A stretch of 64,000 nt of DNA, from NCBI GenBank assembly GCA_903813345.2, contig CAIIXF020000213.1, forward strand, positions 1 through 64,000, read 5' to 3'. A model generated the notes under the pieces. It did not search any database. It saw nothing but the letters and a program-made list of their open reading frames with translations, and was not told where the DNA came from. A program made the position numbers and the translations under genes. This stretch comes from Owenia fusiformis. Lineage: Eukaryota > Annelida > Polychaeta > Sabellida > Oweniidae. Of the stretch, positions 50,191 through 61,100 are shown one piece after another (position 1 is the stretch's first letter; each line of letters opens with the position of its first letter).

Positions 50191-52317
50191 GATAATTGGA
50201 GAGTACATAATTATAATATGCAATAACATTGAAGTTTTAATGACAAAAATTAAAACAGTTTATGTACAAAAGCTTCATTTTCCATGTTCCATCTTCCCCA
50301 AGGCCGATGGGAGCATGTCAGCCAGATAAGCAAAATGCAGATGATATATGAATGTACTGCGCTACCTGAATGTCTCATCATTAGCCCACATGACATTACT
50401 GCATGAATATTTACAAAATTGCAAGTATGACCTTATAATTATGAAGTCTATTGCATGAATTGCCTTTGCGATTACTACATAACTTTCGGTTTTTAATATT
50501 TGATCTTTCCCAAATTAGATCTCTAATTTGGTTTTGTTTGAGCTGTTATTTGGAATACCATCAGTGCTTGAAAATTTTGATTATATCCCTTTTTGGTGTC
50601 AGTTTCAATCTCGCGCGTATTACATTAACTTTTGTTGTACTGGTCATGTAATGTTCCCCACTTAGACTTAATGGCATTTAGGTTTCCCTCTCCCGTGAGG
50701 AGTAGCATCACATTTTAGCCACTTCTGACGAGTTCCCAATCATTAGACACCATTACCAAACAAATGCAAGGCTTACAGAATTCTATAATGCTCTTATATA
50801 GTCGGATGTTGGTGTATGTCATGCATTGTAATCGCCATCTCCAAAGAGTTTTATCATACATTACTGCCCTTATGTTTCAATTCCATGTTAATTTGGATGA
50901 TATATTTTGAATGCCAAGGTTTTCAGTGATTTTTATACAGTTCCCTATTGGTGATAATGCATGGAACCTAATGAGCTAATATTCACATTATAGCAATAAG
51001 TTCATACATATTATCCATGTTCAATGATAGAAGTTGCCAGATGAGCATAATTTTATCTATTTTGAACGATATATCCGACCATCCTAATTTTTCCTTGCAG
51101 ACTGGGTTTCTTGTGCACTGTGGGTGGGCTTGTAGCTTTTTCGCCATACTACAAATTTATTCTCCAATCTATCATAGTTGACATCTTTCAATGTTAGAAG
51201 GCTCACACAATATGTCATAGTTGGTAGTCCAGTTAAGTTACATAATGTCCAACATTTTTCCATTTATGACCTGCACGGACCTGGGGACAATTCGAGAAAT
51301 ATGGGCTAATGTTACCTTCAAGCGTTAGTCCCCGCCTTATTAAAAACACCAACCATGTGTTTCATACATCATTTTAAAGTATTTTTAATGCACATTTCAG
51401 TGATACTATGTTTCTTTGAAAAGTTTTATGTCATATTTTTAAAGTTAAATATATCCTGACATCGTCAAATACGTTGTAAGACGTAACACTTTACCTTTCC
51501 ACTGTTTGTTAAAATTGGGATAACTTTTAAAATAATAACAGAACACCACTAACATTTCACATTTTGTTCAATGGACCATGTGCATTCATTACCTCATAAT
51601 TGTGTGATGGCTGCAATTCAAAATTTCTTACTTGAACGCTCTTAATATTTTCAAAATTGTGTAAGGCTTTGAAGGCAAAGGGGATGAGCAAAATGTTAAT
51701 GTTTTTTTAACCTTCTAATTAAGGTATGATTTGAATAAAAATTAATTGCACAATATTGTCCTTGCGAAACAATACCTGGTTCGTGGATTTTACCAATGAT
51801 ATTAAAATAAGAGCTGATTTACGAGACTTGATAAAATGTAATGCATATATTTTTTACCTCAAATTCAATGCATATCAATTTTTACTAAAACTTCAAGTAA
51901 ATTTTCTGACTGTTTTTTTAAATTCAAAAACATTTCAGAAATATTGTCCTTGAGATTTTGTTACTCTGTGAATTTTATTAGGATTGAATAAGGATATCTT
52001 ATTTTACTTTAAGGTTGAATTAACTTGACAAAATGTACGACTCATCGTTTTTGATGTTATATAGCTATTTGCGCCATACACTGCCCATTGTTTTGTTTTG
52101 GTATTTTAACGCCATAATGTTACGCTAATTTCCCCAGATTTGTGCGATGTGTAATTTCTATGTACAGAAACAATTTTGGATTTTCAATCCCATGTTCTTG
52201 TCTTAAAAATATTTTCTGTGCATTTCCATGAACATTACTCGATGGATTGATTGATTCACATTTTTTAAAAATTCTTTAGAACACTAAAGAGTCTTGCCAT
52301 TTTTTTATTTTTATTTC
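50191..52317. other. Non-coding sequence
   Basis: No gene seen. A diverged local duplication marked by ATATTGTCCTTG (51755 and 51942) is the only structure noted. Confidence 0.4.
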
Positions 52318-53060
52318 AGGTTTAAGAACCTTAATCTCCATTTAAACTTAGTGCTCTTATTTCCACTTTCCCAAATTGTTGAGCACTTGGTCTTTTTGGT
52401 TAGTTTTAATCCTTTGGCCATTGGCAAAACTTGGGTCTTTATCTTTGCTTTATCTTTAGTTTTCATATTCCACCTTCCCAAAAATGTTGAGCATTTGGCC
52501 TAATTTGTTTGTCTAAATAATGTCATTAAGCTAGTTGTGTGTGTGCATGTATGTATGTACAAGTATGAATGTACCTCTAGTCTGTCTGAGCATTAACACC
52601 TGTTTCCTCTAGTCAGATTGAGTGCTGAACAACTTTTTTTGAAGTTGTCAAGTTGGCTGACCGGTCTAGGCACTGATGTCATAACCATGTGGTTGTGAGT
52701 CAGGACGTGTGAACTACCTTGCATTTATACATTCTTTATTCATTCATGAATCTATCTGAGCTTTCAGTTGCAGAGGTTATCACCCACTCTGGTTTCTTAA
52801 GGACAGTTGAGCTAATTATTGACTAATGAAACTACTTTTTTGGGAGTTGTCAAGTTGACCAACCAGTCAAGAGCACACTCAGCTAGGCCCTGATGCCTTA
52901 ATCATTCATTCATGAATCATTGAGCTTTCAGTTGCAGAGGTGATCACCTGCTCTGGTTTACTAAGGACAGTTGAGCTAACTGTTGGTGTGAATTTATGTA
53001 TGAATGAACATTAACACCTGTTCCCTCTAGTCAGATTGACTGATGAAACAAACTTTTCAT
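52318..53060. repeat. Dispersed repeat family S, copy 2
   Basis: Second copy of the 49.5-kb repeat. It holds three partial modules marked by AACACCTGTT(T)CCTCTAGTC (52590 and 53009), GTTGTCAAGTTG (52644 and 52847) and TGAGCTTTCAGTTGCAGAGG (52758 and 52921). Confidence 0.65.
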
Positions 53061-53199
53061 ATTCTCACCACATAGTAGTATAAATTACCTATTTAGTAGC
53101 TTTAAAATTTTAAAAATATTCAGGTGTCATGTATTGTGAAACTTATGTCAGTTTCACTGTAGTTTAATGTGATAATTTTGTTACAATTATAAATTAAAA

Positions 53200-54440
53200 A
53201 AACTTCTGTCCGTTTTTTTTTTATTATTGTTGGCCATTTTGTTGTTTTCGTTGTAAAATCCTGTCTGTAAAGTCTTGTCTATGAGTTTCCATGCAAAATA
53301 TTTGACGGATTGATTTCGAATTTTCATTTGTATGAAAATATTAAACTGATTTGTTTTTAGGCCTTCTGGGTTAATGTTTTAAGGTTGCCATTTTTGATTT
53401 TCCTTCATAAAATCATGTCTGTATAGTCTTATAGTAATCTGGATAGAAATCTTTTCATGGATTACTTTCAAATTTTCAGGGATGATTCTTAGTAGGAGAA
53501 TCTCAAACTAGGTTTTGGTGGCCCTTTTGGATTTTTCTGTCCTAAAATCATGTCTGTAAGGTCTTGTCTACACGTTTCCAGCTGAACTGCTTCACAGATC
53601 AGTTTCAAATTTCCAGGAATGACTCTTTGTATGAAAATCTTGAACTGATAAGTTTCTGGGCATTCAGAGTCAATTTTAAGAAGGCCATTTTTGATTTTCA
53701 GTCCTCAAATCTTGTCTGTAAAGGCTTGTCTGCGTTTTCAGACTAATCGTTTCACGGAATGATTCTCAGAATGCAATTTGAACTGATTAGGTTTTGGCCA
53801 TTATGGGTCAATGTTAAGGGGGTATTGTTGTTTTAAAATCTTCTCAGTAAAGTCTTATCAACATGTATCTGGGGAACCATTTGGCAGATCGATTTCATAT
53901 TTTCAGCGACGATGATGAAAATCTCGCTGATTAATTTTAAGCATGGTAAATGTTAAGGTGGCCATTTTGTTTTTTTCGTCTAATATCTTATGTATGCACT
54001 TCCAGACAAACCGTTTAATTTTTAATTTGCTGGGATAAGTGTATGAAAACCTCAAACTGATTAGTTTTTGGACATTCTGGGTGAATGTTAAAGTGGCTAT
54101 TTTTTAAAATGTTTGTCCCACGTTTTTGTCTCTTTAACCAATTAGTTTCAGGGATTCCAGATGAAAAACCATTAAGATAACCTATTGGTGTGGACATGTT
54201 GAACATGTTTGTTTCATTGTAGAGTAACCATTTTTGATATTCCATTGCAAATTATTGTCACTAGATGGATTGAAATTTTCAGTAATGTTTTCAAGGTGTA
54301 TCGAGCTATTAATATTTGGGCATGCTTGGTCAAATTTAAGGTAGTCATCCTAGATTTTCTTTTCCTAAATCTTATCTGAAAAGTATACTCTGTACATTTC
54401 AAGGTGAACCACTGGGATTATAGATTTGAAATTTTGAAGT
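53200..54440. repeat. Diverged tandem repeat, period about 145-165 bp
   Basis: About seven to eight imperfect units, each with GCCATTTTTGATTTTC or a variant, TGTCTGTAAAGTCTTGTCT or a variant (about 53268, 53415, 53556, 53716, 53850), a CCAGCTGAACC-like word, TTCAAATTTTCAG, and AAAATCTCAAACTGATTAG. A single extra unit lies near 34205. Non-coding; short minus-strand frames are by-products. Confidence 0.7.
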
Positions 54441-55359
54441 ATTTTTTTATTAAAATCTATAGCAAAATGGCCAACTTGTCTGAATGGTCTTGTTGGCACA
54501 ATGCTCCACAGATTGATTTGAAAGTTTGAGTAATGTTTATTTGAATTTGCATAAATAATTAGACATACTGGAGTATCATTACAAAATCTTCTCTCCAAAA
54601 AACAAATCTACTAATTCAAATATGTTTCTGGCTACAAATTTTTTCTTGGTTTTGAAGCTTTCTTTGTTGACTTTCCTTCCATGACAAATGTCATGAAGTT
54701 TGGTTCATTGCTTATGCTTCCTTTTCCTTTTTGACAGTTTAGTTTGCTTTTTGTGCACTGTGCTCAACTTCTTTTTGCTCTGATTCCATTTTTTCTTAAT
54801 CTTAGACTTGTATCATTCCAGTTGTCAAATCAAAATACTTCCTTTGATATGAGTGCATGTTATCTTGATATTCTTATTAACATTGAATGAGACAACAGTA
54901 TATATTTTAAATTATATTACAAAAGAGATGACTTTAATTTTTACATTGTTAATTTTCCACATTTGGATAGCAATATTCCACTAAACCCAGCATATGGGGT
55001 TTATGTATCCCAGCTTATTAGATATTGCAGGGGTGTTCAAAATATCTAGATTTCAAATCAAGACACCATATTTTAGTGATCAAGCTGTAAGGTCAAGGTT
55101 ATACTTGTAAAAAACTTAAGAAATCCTTTCTGGGCTTTGCTGAAAAGTACAAGTCATTAATTTTGAAATTTCAAGTTTTTCCACTTGAGATGCTGAAGGA
55201 TGTAGGAATGGTATAATAAATTGGCAATGAACTCACAATTTTTTCACTTAGCACCTTTTGAGGTTGATCCCGGCTATGGCATTAATGGTTGAGAAATAAG
55301 GATTGAAACCAGCCATAGTTTTCTCCTGATGACCATTGTGAATTGTTGTGTTTTATGAA
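54441..55359. other. Non-coding sequence
   Basis: No gene or repeat recognised. Confidence 0.4.
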
Positions 55360-55930
55360 TTATGATGACTGCTTTGCGAACAGATGTTGACCCTCTGAAT
55401 TGCCTATGGACTTCGAGACTGGATTTTATCTATCACACATCATTTGAGACTGAATACTCTATCTTTTATGAGTACTAGTAACTATTTTTGATGTTATGAG
55501 TATTGGTTATACATTTTTCAATTTTTTCTTCAACATGTATTCAGACTTCAGTATGAATCAAATGTCCCTTGGTGTTCTGGTCCTGGATTGTGATATTGGT
55601 TCTCGATTGGAGGGGCGTGTTAGACATTGTTTCTTTTCACGTTAGATCACGGTTTTGGGATATATAGGGTCTACTTTTCTTATGACAGATTTACACTTAC
55701 AGTTTGCTTTTCTTGTTGGGTTTCTTTAGAGTTTGTAGTCACCCTTCCCTTTGGCCTTTGCGCTTATATATTCCTTCTGTTACTCTTCCAACTATTGCCT
55801 TCTTCTTCTACTTTAGACAGAATTATGCTCTTGCTTGTTCCTCTTTTGCCTTTCATGTGTTATGTACTTCAATCTGTGATATCTTTGATGCTGGTGTCTA
55901 TTATTGGTTTTGGCTATAGCCCCCTAACAA
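55360..55930. repeat. Dispersed repeat family R, copy 3
   Basis: Carries both blocks seen at 40380-40930 and the block at 31470-31690. A hydrophobic 105-codon frame (55627-55944) lies in this copy. Its first third is repeat sequence shared with the other two copies, where no such frame survives, so I do not call it a gene. Confidence 0.65.
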
Positions 55931-56107
55931 TATTTTGCCCATAGTGGTATATTTTTAGGTCCAACCACCTAAACATAAACCTAATTTTTTCAGGATTCCT
56001 TAATAACAGTATTAAATGTTCATTTTATTTGTCTACGGTCTCATCAATTTTGTATTAGACATTGTAATAAATTGTTCACTTTAAAGTTAACATATTACTT
56101 GATTGGC

Positions 56108-56295
56108 TGAGTTTATATTAGTAAATGCAACTTATAGCTGTTAGCTACTGGATTAACCTACTATTTATCACCAACTCATTTAATTATGTATGAAAAAGTG
56201 GTATTTAATATTTATATTTAAATGAGTTGCCCATAAAACATTAAGTTAATCCAGTAGACAACAGCCTAAAGTTGCATTTGGAAATACAAGCTCAA
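56108..56295. mobile_element. Foldback element, two arms of about 90 bp
   Basis: The left arm (56108-56196) and right arm (56208-56295) are inverted copies sharing AATGCAACTT, TACTGGATTAAC and CAACTCATTTAA in mirror order. The loop is only about 10 bp, so this would form a long imperfect hairpin. No clear target duplication. Confidence 0.75.
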
Positions 56296-57003
56296 TTACT
56301 GTTGTATCAAACTTTCTTTCGTAATGATATATTGTCATGAAATTCACAACTATATTTTGATAACACTCAATAATCAAAGGATAAATGTTTGAAATTGGAT
56401 ACACTATCTACTGTGCTATGGTTTTACGTAACATTTCATTTATGTATTAAAAGATACAACTTCTATGATATATGCCTAATAGAAATACACTTTAATATCT
56501 CATACCATAAATACAATAGTAAAGTTAAATGTTTATAAAGCGCTCCATATATAATTTGAATTTTTAACAGAATCTCAAATGAAATATTTAGAATTAAAAT
56601 TTTGAATTTTAAGCATAATTATGGTGTCCTCCAAACATGATTTTATTGAATACTCATTCATATTAAGTACAAACCATATACTCAATCATGTCTTGACAAA
56701 TTAAGTATGACAATGTAACAATCAGATGGATTAAAATTTTATTTACAATTCATTTGGCTAAATTTTATTTTATACTTAAATTACCTGAATTGATACATTT
56801 GATCCTAGATGAAATAAAAGCAGCTTATATTTTCATTTTCCAATTACAAATTTTTTAATTGCACATAGAATGAAAAATAGCATAACACTCCAGCACTTTT
56901 TCATACATGATACAAGAAGTTAATTTCTATTGTTTTATTAATGTGGCATATGTCATAGAAAATGTATATTTATTGTCTTGATCATTTATTTTTATTTACA
57001 CAG
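56296..57003. other. AT-rich non-coding sequence ending in a splice acceptor
   Basis: No gene. The last bases, TTTATTTTTATTTACACAG (56985-57003), form a good 3' splice site just before the ATG exon. This implies an upstream untranslated exon that I could not locate. Confidence 0.5.
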
Positions 57004-57005
57004 CT

Positions 57006-57074
57006 ATGGCAAGAAAACCAAAAGCATGGAGGAAGAGAGAGTATGTCAGGAGGTCCAAGTTAGACCTAAAGAAG
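57006..57074 (+). CDS. First coding exon of the Helitron-type gene (23 codons)
   Basis: ATG at 57006 lies two bases after a TTTATTTACACAG acceptor and opens a 23-codon frame ending AAG before GTAAAC, a good 5' splice donor. The peptide is very basic (MARKPKAWRKREYVRRSK...). Splicing in phase 0 to the acceptor CTTGTTTTGCAG at 58133-58144 joins it in frame to the long exon at 58145, whose own frame has no ATG start at that point. The junction places this basic exon next to GRRKKRKV, so the N terminus would look like a nuclear localisation region. The exon could instead belong to a host gene that captured the downstream exon. The model rests on splice signals and frame alone. Confidence 0.6.
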
Positions 57075-58144
57075 GTAAACAAAACAATAGTTTTAAAAAT
57101 GGTCATCCATGTTGTTAGATTTATGTAACCTAGATGGAGAGCTAGAGCTAATGGGTATGTATGCTGTTACCTAGATGTTGTGAGTCTGAGAAATATGTTT
57201 AAAGTCAACTATCACTGTCTGAGGTTTCAGTTACAAAAGTTTGACAGCTCGAGTTGCGAGTCTCGGGACATTTGAACATTTGATTGGGTATGTATCTGAG
57301 TGAACTGTGGTATAATTCCCATTTGGGCATCCTAGTTAATGAAACCTAGCCAGATGTATAGCTTTGGATACAGGTAAGGTGATTTTTGTGCTATAACCTA
57401 GAAGTTGAGTTGGATGTGTTCTTGCTCCAGGTCTTTAGGAACACTTGGTTGAAAATGTTTGTGTAAAACTTAGTTAATTTAAAGTGCTGAATCTCATGAG
57501 CTCCGAAAATTTCAGGATAAATCAAAATACAATTGTGCTTATTTATTCATTCATGATGAAAGTTTCCCACTGAGTTTGTATGAATGTTGTTAAAAGGAGT
57601 AATGAAACAATCTGTTTTGGGATTCCCTGAATAGTCTAGTGCACTGAATAAGTTGTACATATGCTCTCTTAGTTCATTTATTGTCATTTGTGTATGTATC
57701 TGTGCAGTGTTGTTGTATGTTTGTATGAATATGACCTCTAGTGTGTTGAAGTGAGTTAGCCAATCAGTCACGGGCATTTGATACATCAAACTGGCTAATT
57801 AGTTTCATTACCCTGAGGGAAAGATGTAGAGAGGTATGTATTTATTTGTGTTATTTATTCTTCTGAATACCAGATACTGTACTCTATGCATTATTCAGTG
57901 CTTTTATATTTCATGTTTTTTGCGATATTGAAATTTTGTGGTTACAAAAGTTTTTCAATTACTTTTAGTTTATAAAATACTGTCACACTGAGAAATATTT
58001 AAGACTTCAATTCCTGAGAATTTCAAAAATATATTTTATGAATTAAATTTCTTTGATATTACACTTCATGAATTAAACTCACAATCACGAAATATAATAG
58101 CACACAATAATGTGGAGAGTACAGTAATTACTCTTGTTTTGCAG
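57075..58144 (+). other. Predicted phase-0 intron of 1,070 bp
   Basis: Starts GTAAAC and ends CTCTTGTTTTGCAG. The interior is AT-rich with several in-frame stops. An 80-codon minus-strand frame (57547-57789) has no domain. Confidence 0.6.
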
Positions 58145-61100
58145 TCCTTGCCTGATGGAAGGAGGAAGAAGAGAAAAGTCATCCCAAGGGAATTAGGTAA
58201 TCGCTGTGAAGGTCGCAATGGGGGTGATGCATTTGTATCGCGGCTGGAGCATGAACAAATGCATCCTGATTTCAGATTTTCGTGTTTAGAGAAATCAGTA
58301 ATTTACCGAGAAAACACACCTGTGGTACTTACCAAACAAAAACAAACTGGGGCTCTTGCCATACAAAAACAATCTGGGGCTCTTGCCATACAAAAACAAT
58401 CTGAGGCTCTTGCCATACAAAAACAATCTGAGGCTCTTGCCATACAAAAACAATCTGAGGCTCTTGCCATACAAAAACAATCTGAGGCTCTTGCCATACA
58501 AAAACAAACTGGGGCTCTTGCCATACAAAAACAATCTGAGGCTCTTGCCATACAAAAACAATCTGAGGCTCTTGCCATACAAAAACAAACTGGGGCTCTT
58601 GCCATACAAAAACAATCTGAGGCTCTTGCCATACAAAAACAATCTGAGGCTCTTGCCATACAAAAACAATCTGAGGCTCTTGCCATACAAAAACAATCTG
58701 AGGCTCTTGCCATACAAAAACAATCTGAGGCTCTTGCCATACAAAAACAATCTGAGGCTCTTGCCATACAAAAACAAACTGGGGCTCTTGCCATACAAAA
58801 ACAATCTGAGGCTCTTGCCATACAAAAACAATCTGAGGCTCTTGCCATACAAAAACAAACTGGGGCTCTTGCCAAACAAAAACAAACTGTGGTACTTACC
58901 AAACAAAAACAAACTGATGTGCTACTTAGCAAACAAAAACTAACTGGGGCTCTTGCCATACAAAAACATACTGGGGCTCTTGCCATACAAAAACAATCTG
59001 AGGCTCTTGCCATACAAAAACAAACTGTGGTACTTACCAAACAAAAACAAACTGGGGCTCTTGCCAAACAAAAACAAACTGTGTTACTTACCAAACAAAA
59101 ACAAACTGATGTGCTACTTAGCAAACAAAAACTAACTGTGGAACTTACCAAACAAAAACCGAATGAGGTACTTCCCAAACCATCTGTGGTACTTGCTAAA
59201 CAAAAAAGTGAAACCATAAATATGAGTGAAAGTAACAAGTCTGAAAACCCCATGCCATTGTGCTTGAATGAAACAAGACTTTCTGAAATTGCGTTTACTT
59301 GTTCAACTGACTCTATGTATAAGAACATTGCTCTTATATCATGCACAACTTCTGATATCCCTTATAACAATGCAAAACATCACAATATACTTACCGAAAA
59401 AATTCAAGACACCTTGGTGACTAAATTAGCCACACTGTTATTACCAAGCGCTATTGTGAAATCTGAAAAGAAGAGACTGAGAAAACTAACAAAAGTGAAT
59501 GTGTCACCCCATGTTGAAACTATCACAGAAACTAGAGATACTTTGTTAGAAAACTGCACTGATGCCCTGGGAAAATCTCAACGAATTATTCAAGAAGTGA
59601 AATGTTTACTTACTAATAACAAGAACATTCTAAGATCCCTTTCAAAATCAGAAAAGTACTTCCGCAACAAAGTAAGAGGACAAGAAAGAGCAAAAGTAAT
59701 TAGAATGAAAGCATCTAGAAACAAAATGGAACAACACTTAAAAAACAACAGATTTGTGCAGTATTTTCTTACAAACACTCAGAAATTTTCAAGTCGAAAA
59801 CTTGGAAGGAAGAAAAGAAAGTTAACTTCAAAACAAGAAAAGCATGTCCCTGACAATAACTATAGAACTACAGAATCTAAGAAGCATGTATTCACAAAAC
59901 CTGATCTGGAAAAGTATTTGTCTGACAACGCTGTAAGAGTACCACCAATTGAAAAGAATGATTTCAAAATCTTAAACACAGAGAATACTGAAATCAAAAA
60001 CTGTTCAAACAGAAAACAACTGAAACGATTCAAATATCTTAGTAACAACTCAGATATTGATACAACTGAAAACTGTGAAAATGTGTCGGACACTGAAGAT
60101 CCATACTTTCTGAAAATTGTGCAAGAAATGGAAGATATTTTTAATGATAATTCTCCACGTGTTCCACCAGTACTGATTCATAATGAAACATTTCCTACTG
60201 CAAACCATAAAAATGAACCTAAAAAGAATGAGATCCAACTAAACAATGGCAAAAGAAACAAACTGTTTAATGAAAATGTATGTACACAGTCAGAATGTGG
60301 AGATATAGTTACAAAGTATGAAGCTTCTCAAACAGGAGGTTACAAGCCAAAAAGTAAACCCAAGAGTAAGCCATGTGAAAGTTCTGATGATGTAACTGTT
60401 TTGAAAGAAACTTTCTGCAGGCCAATTGGAAATTTTAATCCCTTGCAAAACATTGAGAAAGTTAAGCTATGCAACATCCATCATCTCAAGTATACATCAA
60501 AGAGCAATGATCCTGTATATAACAATGTTGACATTACCTTTATGAAGCCAAAATATGAATCCTTAAAACATATCACAGGTGATGGAAACTGTCTCTTTAG
60601 AGCAATTGCATACGGTATAACAAATGATGAAAATGATCACACTGCAATTAGACAGAGCATAGTGTGTCACAGAAATGATCAAAGCTGTAAAGAATACATT
60701 TGTAAAACTAGAGGAATAACTGCAGCAGAGTTGGAAATTCATATCAAATCTAAAAATATGAACAGATTTTCTGTTTGGGGAACTGATATTGAAATAGCCA
60801 CTGCTTGCCATTTATTCAAAACACAGATACTAACATATGAAAACACAAAAAGATGGGCAGTATTTGGAAAAGAGTTTACTAACAGGTGTATATACCTTGA
60901 TCATTCGAGTCAAAATCATTATGATGTTGTCACAGATGTGATTCATGGAAATGCAGACATAAATCCTGTTAAAGAAAATACACCAAAAATACAGATCTTT
61001 GATGAAGTCATACAAGGAAACATATCTCAAAATAACTCTATGTTTGATGGAATTGGTGGTGGAAAGCAATGTTTTGCAAATTCAATGTCATTTTTACTAA

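Noticed and set aside
55627-55944. Hydrophobic 105-codon frame that could suggest a membrane protein
   Set aside because: Its first third is repeat family R sequence that is closed by stops in the other copies; the hydrophobicity follows from T-rich DNA.
58295-59346. Long minus-strand and alternative plus-strand open frames over the 27-bp repeat (up to 347 codons)
   Set aside because: They arise because the repeat period is a multiple of three and the unit lacks stops in several frames; the plus-strand frame continues into recognisable domains, the others do not.
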